Origin: Methyloprofundus sp. | GTDB lineage: Bacteria > Pseudomonadota > Gammaproteobacteria > Methylococcales > Methylomonadaceae | Assembly: GCA_030619185.1 (NCBI GenBank) | Contig: JAUXBW010000028.1 | Location: 1 to 12,378, forward strand | DNA: 12,378 nt | Direction of reading: 5' to 3' | The notes under the pieces: model-generated | What the model was told of the DNA's origin: nothing | Seen by the model: only the letters and a program-made list of their open reading frames with translations | The model's database searches: none | Shown here: in pieces, positions 7,010 through 12,378 of the stretch | Layout: every line of letters begins with the position of its first letter | Numbering within the stretch: position 1 is the first letter of the stretch | Program-made: the position numbers and the translations under genes

Positions 7010-9637
7010 ATGAGCAATCAATCTGCATTATTAATGGATAAATTTTTTTACTGGTGGAGTAGTCGAGTTCTTCGTTATGCGTGGCTGCTTATCTTATTTT
7101 TTGTTGTTTTATGTGGTGCGAGTCTGTATTACACCATTAATTACCTGGGCGTAAATACAGATACTTCAACATTGTTGTCGCAAGACTTGCCCTTTCAGAA
7201 GAATCGTATTCGCTGGGAAAATGCCTTTCCTCAAGATGCAGCGACCATTATTTTTGTTGTTGAAGCACCCACAGCTGAACAGACGAGTATTGCCGCTAAT
7301 ACTTTGGCAGAAAAGATTGGAGCCAATCAACAGCTCTTTGAATATGTTTATATTCCTGATGATAATGATTTTTTAAAGCAGCAAGGTCTGCTCTATCTAC
7401 AAGAAGATAAACTCGAAGACTTATCCAGCAAGCTGATAGATGCGCAGCCGTTTATTGGTTATTTATCCAGGAATTATCACCTTCAGGGCTTGCTGGAAAT
7501 ATTGGGCACGGCATTAGACAATACAAACGATGATTTGCCTATGGATCTGACTCCTTTACTGGAAGGAATAGATCAGTCACTTGTTGCCGTGCAGTTAAAT
7601 GAAAATTATTCGCTCTCCTGGCAGAAATTACTTTCCGTTAATCAGCCGAACGATAGAAATACATTACGCAGCATTGTCAGTGCAAGGCCGGTAGCGGACT
7701 TTAATAGCATGAAGCCGGTTGAAAAATCGTTGAACTTCGCGCGAGAAGTGGTAAGGGAAATTCAAGCACAGGATCCACAAGTTAGCATAAGAATTACCGG
7801 TAAAAAAGCGCTAGAAGAGGATGAGATGCGTGTTCTTGCTGAAGATACCGTTTATTCTGGTATGTTTGCGCTAGCTTTAGTTATCGTTGTTCTATTCTTT
7901 GGCTTACGTTCCACGAAACTGGTGTTATGCACCTTACTCGTATTGATTATGGGGCTTATTCTAACAGCGGGTTTCGCAACAGTGGCGGTGGGGCACCTGA
8001 ATGTATTATCTGTTGCATTTGCCATACTCTATATTGGTCTGGGTGTCGATTTTGCTATTCATATTTGCCTGGCTTTCCGCGAATGTTGGGAACACAACAT
8101 GTCTAGTGAGGATGCGATAAGAAAGAGTGTTATTATTCTTGGTTTTTCGCTATTTTTATGTGCTCTTACGACTTCAATTGGCTTTTTTGCCTTTATTCCT
8201 ACAGATTATGCAGGGGTTTCGGAGCTGGGTCTGATTTCCGGTGGGGGGATGTTTATTGGCTTGATTGTTTCATTAACCTTACTACCCGCTTTACTAAAAG
8301 TATTTTCGATAAAGAAGCTGACTCATCAGCAAGTAACCAGGCTTCCTGACTGGCTAAGTACTTTTCCATTTCGTTATGCGCGAGGTATACGCTACACCTC
8401 TGTACTTCTGGCTATTGCGGCTTCATTTTCACTTCAGTATATATATCTCGACTCAAACCCGGTAAACCTTAGGGATCCAAATAGTGAATCGGTGGTTGCT
8501 TTTAAAGACTTGTTGCAGTCGAAGACTCGCTCTCCTTTTGTGCTGATTGCCTTAAGTGACTCGCTAGCAAATGCAGAAAAGTTAGCCACAAAAATGCAAG
8601 CGCTAGAGACTGTTAATAAAACCATTACATTAAATAGTTTTGTCGCGAAAAATCAAGATGAAAAGCTGGAAATTATTGAGGACTTAAGCCTGGTCATGGG
8701 GATGGAATTAAGTGGTTTTGACCGACCGTTAGAAACAGCTGATTCGCGACAGGCATTGCTAGAGTTACAAACAAAAATCAATAATGCGTTAGTAAACTCC
8801 ACAGGCAAGGCTCCGCCAGAGTTATTGCAGCAGTTGCATCACCATATTACTGAATTTATTGTTTTTGCCGACGCTGCTGAAGTATCTACAGCTAAATATC
8901 AACAACTAGATAATAGTGTTCTGGGGTTATTTCCCTATACCATGCAGCAATTAAATACAGGTTTACAGGCATACCCCTTTACTTTGGCTGATATTCCTGA
9001 CTATATTAGCAGGAATTGGCTGAGCCCATCATCAGGTACTTATAAAATTATCATTGGCCCTAAATATGATCTTAATATAGCTGAAAATCTGCAAGCTTTT
9101 GCATCTGAAGTGCAGAGTGTAGACAATACGGTGACTGGACTCCCCGTTTCTGACTTGGCAGCTGGTGAGGTCATTACCGAAGTCTTTGTTCAGTCATTTG
9201 CGACTGCAATTATTGTTATTTTTCTGGTCTTGCTGATTATTCTCAAAAGTTTTCGTAATACTTTGCTAGTTATCTGGCCGCTATTACTTGCCGGATTGCT
9301 TACTGCAGCGACTAATGTGCTGTTGAATAATCCTTTTAATTTTGCCAATATTATTGCTCTGCCCTTGCTAATGGGGATGGGGGTCGATAGTGGTATACAT
9401 ATTATGCATCGTCTTCACGCAGGCCTGGGAGAAAATGAGCATTTATTACAAACAAGTACTGCTAGGGGGGTGTTTTTCAGTTCCTTAACCACGCTACTAA
9501 GTTTTACCAGCCTGGCATTTACCAATCATCAGGGTATTGCCAGCATGGGTTTGTTACTGGCTGTCGGGATTTCCTTTACATTAATTTGTACTTTAATCGT
9601 TCTGCCCGCATTCAGTGTTAGGCGGGTAACTCTATAG
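7010..9637 (+). CDS. HpnN-like RND (MMPL) lipid transporter
   Basis: An 875-residue inner-membrane RND protein with the two-fold repeat of the class: one helix (24-44), a periplasmic domain, five helices (about 281-427), then helix 7 (459-479), a second periplasmic domain and five more helices (about 728-866). Helix 4 of each half carries the matching motifs GLGVDFAIH (343-351) and GMGVDSGIH (789-797), with Asp347 and Asp793 as probable proton-relay residues. The N-terminal domain (NTDTSTLLSQDLPF, and NAFPQDAATIIFVV) follows HpnN, the hopanoid exporter to the outer membrane; the methanotroph sterol transporter BstA is also an RND protein. Next to sterol synthesis genes, sterol or hopanoid is the likely cargo. 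The ATG at 7010 has no clear Shine-Dalgarno sequence; Met9 is an alternative. Family sure, cargo inferred. Confidence 0.9.
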   Translation: MSNQSALLMDKFFYWWSSRVLRYAWLLILFFVVLCGASLYYTINYLGVNTDTSTLLSQDLPFQKNRIRWENAFPQDAATIIFVVEAPTAEQTSIAANTLAEKIGANQQLFEYVYIPDDNDFLKQQGLLYLQEDKLEDLSSKLIDAQPFIGYLSRNYHLQGLLEILGTALDNTNDDLPMDLTPLLEGIDQSLVAVQLNENYSLSWQKLLSVNQPNDRNTLRSIVSARPVADFNSMKPVEKSLNFAREVVREIQAQDPQVSIRITGKKALEEDEMRVLAEDTVYSGMFALALVIVVLFFGLRSTKLVLCTLLVLIMGLILTAGFATVAVGHLNVLSVAFAILYIGLGVDFAIHICLAFRECWEHNMSSEDAIRKSVIILGFSLFLCALTTSIGFFAFIPTDYAGVSELGLISGGGMFIGLIVSLTLLPALLKVFSIKKLTHQQVTRLPDWLSTFPFRYARGIRYTSVLLAIAASFSLQYIYLDSNPVNLRDPNSESVVAFKDLLQSKTRSPFVLIALSDSLANAEKLATKMQALETVNKTITLNSFVAKNQDEKLEIIEDLSLVMGMELSGFDRPLETADSRQALLELQTKINNALVNSTGKAPPELLQQLHHHITEFIVFADAAEVSTAKYQQLDNSVLGLFPYTMQQLNTGLQAYPFTLADIPDYISRNWLSPSSGTYKIIIGPKYDLNIAENLQAFASEVQSVDNTVTGLPVSDLAAGEVITEVFVQSFATAIIVIFLVLLIILKSFRNTLLVIWPLLLAGLLTAATNVLLNNPFNFANIIALPLLMGMGVDSGIHIMHRLHAGLGENEHLLQTSTARGVFFSSLTTLLSFTSLAFTNHQGIASMGLLLAVGISFTLICTLIVLPAFSVRRVTL

Positions 9638-9683
9638 CATAGTTTTCCGTGGCTAATGGAGGAAGTGTAAGAAGTAAGTAGAC

Positions 9684-9702
9684 TAGTACAGCACCCCTTA
9701 AA
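9684..9702 (+). repeat. 19-bp direct repeat, copy 1
   Basis: TAGTACAGCACCCCTTAAA, identical to 11060-11078. It lies 47 nt after the RND stop codon. The AT-rich bases after it (to about 9735) also resemble those after copy 2, with a shared CATAA..AATTG at nearly the same offset, so the original duplicated unit was probably longer. Confidence 0.8.
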
Positions 9703-9731
9703 TTTGTGATATAAAGAAACAACATAACTAA

Positions 9732-9761
9732 TTGATATTAAATTATTAACAGCCATATTAT
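9732..9761 (+). promoter_or_regulatory. Candidate promoter for the glycosyltransferase gene
   Basis: TTGATA (9732-9737) and TATTAT (9756-9761) are 18 nt apart and each match the sigma-70 consensus at 5 of 6 positions. The start would be near 9768, about 100 nt before the small reading frame and about 190 nt before the glycosyltransferase. Confidence 0.4.
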
Positions 9762-9869
9762 TTTATTGTTTACTTTGGGACTGCTGCATTAGCAATGATT
9801 GAGCTCAATGTTTGTTGTGAACAGTAATAAAGCTTACGAAGAAAATAGAGTGATTTTTTTAATATCTTC

Positions 9870-9983
9870 ATGCCATACCTAGTAAATGCATTGTTCTTGT
9901 TTGGAAGTAACCTTGTCATTGTAGCTATATTTGCCCTTATTTATATCTGGAGAGAGACGGTTGAAAATTGTTTTTGTTGCTGA
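9870..9983 (+). CDS. Possible 37-residue membrane miniprotein
   Basis: An ATG frame gives MPYLVNALFLFGSNLVIVAI, then FALIYIWRETVEN and a Cys-rich end, CFCC. Residues 4-26 would form one transmembrane helix followed by a charged tail. The frame overlaps the glycosyltransferase start by 23 nt and carries that gene's Shine-Dalgarno sequence, an arrangement compatible with translational coupling. Its own ribosome-binding site is poor and short AT-rich frames arise by chance, so this is a candidate only. Confidence 0.25.
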   Translation: MPYLVNALFLFGSNLVIVAIFALIYIWRETVENCFCC

Positions 9984-11082
9984 TAATGTTGATGGAGAAA
10001 AATCAGGAGGGGTCGTTTCTACAAGACGTTTTATTGATCACTTCAAAAAAACAGATGATTTAACGGTTATTAGCACGGGTAAAACTGAAGAGAAGAAAAT
10101 CGTTTTCCCGGCCTTTTATTTCCCCTTTGCTAAAAAGCAAATGCAGGAAATGGATTTTTTATTTGCCTGGCCTAAAAAGAAAATATTGGCAGCAGCCATT
10201 AAAGAGGCGGATCTAGTGCATATACAATTTCCTTTCTTTTTAGGTTACCAAGCCTTAAAAATCGCGCGTGAAATGGATAAGCCTGTGGTTTTTGGCTTTC
10301 ATGTGCAACCTGAAAATCTGATGTGGAATATAGGCCTGGATTATGAATGGCTCAATGCCTTTCTGTATCGTTTTTTTATTCGTACTTTTTACAATAAAGC
10401 AGATCTGGTTATGTCGCCCAGTATTTTTGGCAGGACAATGCTGGAGAAATTTTCTATTCAGGTTCCAGTTGAAGTCATATCCAATGGCCTACCCGAGCAG
10501 TTTAAACCCAAACAATGCGTTAAAGAGCCAGAATTTGCAGATAAATTTGTGATCTTGATGGTTGGGCGACTGGCGAAAGAAAAGCGCCATGACCTCGTTA
10601 TGCAAGCAATAAAACAGTCTAAGTTTAAACATAAAATTCAACTAGTCGTCACAGGGCAGGGAGCATTGCGGGCTGAGTTGATTGACCTTGGCAATACCTT
10701 GCCCAATCCGGCCTTTTTTGAATATGTCAGTCAGGAAAAGTTAATTTCGCTGTTCAATACCGCTGATTTATTTGTCCATGCTTCCGAGATTGAATTAGAG
10801 GGTATGGCTGTATTAGAGGCGATAGGCTGTGGTTTGCCTGCTTTAATCTCGGATGCCGAGCATAGTGCTTCGGCGCAGTTTGCCTTAAATGACGACTTTT
10901 TGTTTTCTGCTGGTGACCTTGAAAGCTTAACAGTAAAAATGGACTATTGGATCGAACATGAAGCTGAATTGAAAGCATCCAGGCCAGCCTATGTAGAAAA
11001 GGCTCAAGAGTATGCTTTTGAGGCCAGTGTACAACGAGCACGATCCTTGTACCAAGGGTTAGTACAGCACCCCTTAAAATAA
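9961..11082 (+). CDS. GT4 family glycosyltransferase
   Basis: A 373-residue GT-B enzyme that should transfer a sugar from a nucleotide donor to an unknown acceptor, at the cytosolic membrane face. It has the N-terminal glycine loop SGGV (15-18), SNGLP (174-178), the donor-phosphate motif GRLAKEKRHD (202-211), and the EX7E motif with Glu278 and Glu286 in ELEGMAVLEA. No membrane helix is seen. The TTG at 9961 was chosen because GGAGAG (9949-9954) lies six bases before it and the protein then begins MKIVFVADN, the usual first beta strand; an upstream TTG at 9931 lacks this support. The last codons (LVQHPLK) lie in copy 2 of a 19-bp repeat. Lipid glycosylation, perhaps of sterol or diacylglycerol, is possible from context only. 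Confidence 0.88.
   Translation: MKIVFVADNVDGEKSGGVVSTRRFIDHFKKTDDLTVISTGKTEEKKIVFPAFYFPFAKKQMQEMDFLFAWPKKKILAAAIKEADLVHIQFPFFLGYQALKIAREMDKPVVFGFHVQPENLMWNIGLDYEWLNAFLYRFFIRTFYNKADLVMSPSIFGRTMLEKFSIQVPVEVISNGLPEQFKPKQCVKEPEFADKFVILMVGRLAKEKRHDLVMQAIKQSKFKHKIQLVVTGQGALRAELIDLGNTLPNPAFFEYVSQEKLISLFNTADLFVHASEIELEGMAVLEAIGCGLPALISDAEHSASAQFALNDDFLFSAGDLESLTVKMDYWIEHEAELKASRPAYVEKAQEYAFEASVQRARSLYQGLVQHPLK
11060..11078 (+). repeat. 19-bp direct repeat, copy 2
   Basis: TAGTACAGCACCCCTTAAA, identical to 9684-9702 and 1376 bp away from it, start to start. It encodes the last residues of the glycosyltransferase and ends just before its stop codon. A weaker relative, CTAG..CAGCACC, overlaps the stop of the next gene at 12189-12201. 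Confidence 0.8.
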
Positions 11083-11102
11083 TAATACAACAAAAATATC
11101 AT

Positions 11103-11124
11103 AAGCAATTGTTTTTAATTGCTT
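11103..11124. terminator. Hairpin after the glycosyltransferase, possible terminator
   Basis: AAGCAATT (11103-11110) and AATTGCTT (11117-11124) form a perfect 8-bp stem with a GTTTTT loop. On the plus strand it is followed by A residues rather than T, so it is not a textbook terminator; on the minus strand a T-run begins only after about seven bases. It may end or process the transcript between the glycosyltransferase and phosphatase genes. Confidence 0.35.
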
Positions 11125-11184
11125 AAAAAATTCACGACTTTGGCGTGCCCCACGGATATCTAAATTAATAAACAGGCGATTAAA

Positions 11185-12192
11185 ATGAATAAGCAAAGGA
11201 AAGTTTTTACAGCATTTGTAATTCTATTACTAATGACTTTAACCGGTTGTTCGTGTACAGGGGGTATTAAACAAGCCCCTTTGCCCTCATGGAATGAAGG
11301 GGCTGCTAAGGCGAGTATTATCGAATTTGTCCAGGCTGTGACTGATAAATCCAGCCCAGATTATGTACAGCCTGACGAACGTATTGCGACCTTCGATAAT
11401 GACGGGACTTTATGGTCAGAAAGACCAGTCTATTTTCAGCTACTATTTGCCATTGATCGGGTGAAGCAATTAGCACCACATCACCCGGAATGGCAAACCA
11501 CTCAGCCTTTTAAAGCCGTACTGGAAGATGACATGCAGGTACTAGCGGCATCAGGTGAAAAAGGCTTGTTACAGCTAATCATGGCAACTCATGCCGGCAT
11601 GACTACAGACGAGTTTTCTGCAATAGTTAAGGACTGGCTTGCCACAGCTAAACACCCAAGATTTCACAGACCCTACAATGAGCTAGTCTTTCAGCCTATG
11701 CTGGAATTACTGACTTATCTGCGAGCTAATCAATTCAAGACTTTTATTGTTTCCGGTGGTGGCATTGAGTTTATGCGTCCGTGGGTAGAGGAAGTCTATG
11801 GTATACCGCCAGAGCAAGTGGTCGGAAGCACGATTAAAACTAGACTGGAAATACGTGAGGGTAAACCGGTATTAATAAGGCTGGCTGAAATTGATTTTGT
11901 TAATGATAAAGCAGGTAAGCCTGTCGGTATTAATCAATATATAGGCCGTCGCCCGATAGCTGCCTTTGGTAATTCCGATGGTGATTTACAAATGCTGCAA
12001 TGGACAGCGGCAGGTGATGGCAAGCGTTTTATGATGCTGGTACATCATACCGATGCACAACGAGAATATGCCTATGATAGAAAATCTCATATAGGCAAGC
12101 TGGATAAAGCCCTTGATGCTGCTAAGCAGAATGGCTGGACTGTCGTTGATATGCAGAAAGACTGGCAGGTAATTTATCCGTTTAACAACTAG
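11185..12192 (+). CDS. HAD-superfamily phosphatase lipoprotein
   Basis: A 335-residue exported lipoprotein. The N-terminus has a hydrophobic stretch (8-19) ending in the lipobox LTGC, so Cys22 would be lipidated. Ser at the next position, not Asp, favours outer-membrane sorting. The HAD core is complete: motif I FDNDGT (70-75) with nucleophile Asp71 and acid Asp73, motif II Ser190 in IVSGGG, motif III probably Lys242 (NDKAGKP), and motif IV GNSDGD (262-267) with Asp265 and Asp267 for magnesium. A helical cap lies between motifs I and II. The substrate is unknown; phosphoserine-phosphatase-like or other phosphomonoester hydrolysis in the periplasm is likely. AGG at 11174-11176 is a modest ribosome-binding site. 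It follows the glycosyltransferase by 102 nt across a hairpin, so co-transcription is uncertain. Confidence 0.88.
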   Translation: MNKQRKVFTAFVILLLMTLTGCSCTGGIKQAPLPSWNEGAAKASIIEFVQAVTDKSSPDYVQPDERIATFDNDGTLWSERPVYFQLLFAIDRVKQLAPHHPEWQTTQPFKAVLEDDMQVLAASGEKGLLQLIMATHAGMTTDEFSAIVKDWLATAKHPRFHRPYNELVFQPMLELLTYLRANQFKTFIVSGGGIEFMRPWVEEVYGIPPEQVVGSTIKTRLEIREGKPVLIRLAEIDFVNDKAGKPVGINQYIGRRPIAAFGNSDGDLQMLQWTAAGDGKRFMMLVHHTDAQREYAYDRKSHIGKLDKALDAAKQNGWTVVDMQKDWQVIYPFNN

Positions 12193-12250
12193 AGCAGCAC
12201 CTATTTTGGACCGATCAATGGATAACTTTGCGATCACAAAAGTGGGGCAT

Positions 12251-12256
12251 AAGGAG
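12251..12256 (+). promoter_or_regulatory. Strong Shine-Dalgarno sequence
   Basis: AAGGAG, seven bases before ATG 12264. It is the best ribosome-binding site in the window and decides the start of the partial gene at the right edge. Confidence 0.7.
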
Positions 12257-12263
12257 AGTAAGC

Positions 12264-12378
12264 ATGTTAATAGTCAACTTAAATGCAATAGTCGGAATTG
12301 CAGTTTTACAGCCAGATGGAGAGTTATCTGCTGAAGACTTTCAATTCGCCAGAAAAATTATTGACCCGTATATTGAAA
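12264..12378 (+). CDS. SpoIIAA-like (STAS/SEC14 domain) protein, partial
   Basis: Only the first 38 residues are in the window; the frame is open to the edge. The segment GIAVLQPDGELSAEDF (11-26) followed by KIIDPYIE (31-38) is the typical beginning of the SpoIIAA-like family (PF11964), small cytosolic proteins with a fold shared by STAS and CRAL-TRIO/SEC14 domains. Their function is generally unknown. The SEC14 likeness recalls lipid binding, but this family has no proven lipid role that I know of. Start choice rests on the AAGGAG site. It may be unrelated to the sterol locus. Confidence 0.7.
   Translation, partial: MLIVNLNAIVGIAVLQPDGELSAEDFQFARKIIDPYIE

Larger units (their letters stand above)
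9638..9960. other. 323-bp intergenic region before the glycosyltransferase
   Basis: AT-rich. It contains the first copy of the 19-bp repeat (9684-9702), a candidate promoter (9732-9761) and a short hydrophobic reading frame that starts at 9870. No terminator is visible after the RND gene. Confidence 0.6.

Noticed and set aside
9931..9960. TTG at 9931 as the glycosyltransferase start
   Set aside because: It would add ten residues before the usual first beta strand and has no ribosome-binding site, while TTG 9961 has GGAGAG at the right distance.
11140..11166. Promoter for the phosphatase lipoprotein gene
   Set aside because: TTGGCG is followed by possible -10 boxes only at spacings of 11 or 15 nt with weak matches.
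1..12378. CRISPR array, tRNA or rRNA genes
   Set aside because: No regularly spaced repeats, cloverleaf sequences or rRNA-like segments were seen on either strand.

Overview
The window reads as chromosome of an AT-rich, sterol-making gammaproteobacterium. Two adjacent genes encode a eukaryote-type oxidosqualene cyclase and a squalene epoxidase, a pair known in few bacteria, chiefly type I methanotrophs (Methylococcales, including mussel symbionts). The housekeeping genes beside them (apt, mutM, DUF2288) have a gammaproteobacterial look. Assignment to Methylococcales is inference; no methane-oxidation gene lies in the window.

Layout. 1-194 is non-coding and rich in inverted repeats, including a probable terminator for the leftward operon. 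From 5531 down to 195, five genes on the minus strand form one probable operon: oxidosqualene cyclase, squalene epoxidase, apt (its ATG overlaps the epoxidase stop as TAATG), mutM and a DUF2288 protein. A divergent intergenic region (5532-5769) holds a TATAAT box embedded in a 16-bp inverted repeat, which looks like an operator over the sterol promoter. On the plus strand follow a secreted TPR-like protein (5770-6408), a 601-bp gene-free stretch with inverted repeats, a 12-helix HpnN-like RND lipid transporter (7010-9637), a 323-bp gap with a possible tiny membrane ORF, a GT4 glycosyltransferase (9961-11082), an HAD-phosphatase lipoprotein (11185-12192), and the start of a SpoIIAA-like (STAS/SEC14 fold) protein cut by the window edge.

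How the genes may work together. Epoxidase and cyclase convert squalene to 2,3-oxidosqualene and then to a tetracyclic sterol; active-site residues favour lanosterol. The RND protein and the periplasmic TPR protein resemble two of the three component types reported for methanotroph sterol transport (BstA RND, BstC TPR-like, from memory), so the divergent arm may carry sterols toward the outer membrane. A BstB-like periplasmic binding protein and the sterol demethylation genes are not in the window. The glycosyltransferase and the lipoprotein phosphatase might act on envelope lipids, but their substrates cannot be read from sequence. The most notable features are the sterol synthesis plus export layout, the operator-like palindrome at the cyclase promoter, unusual cyclase active-site residues, and a 19-bp perfect repeat bracketing the glycosyltransferase gene.
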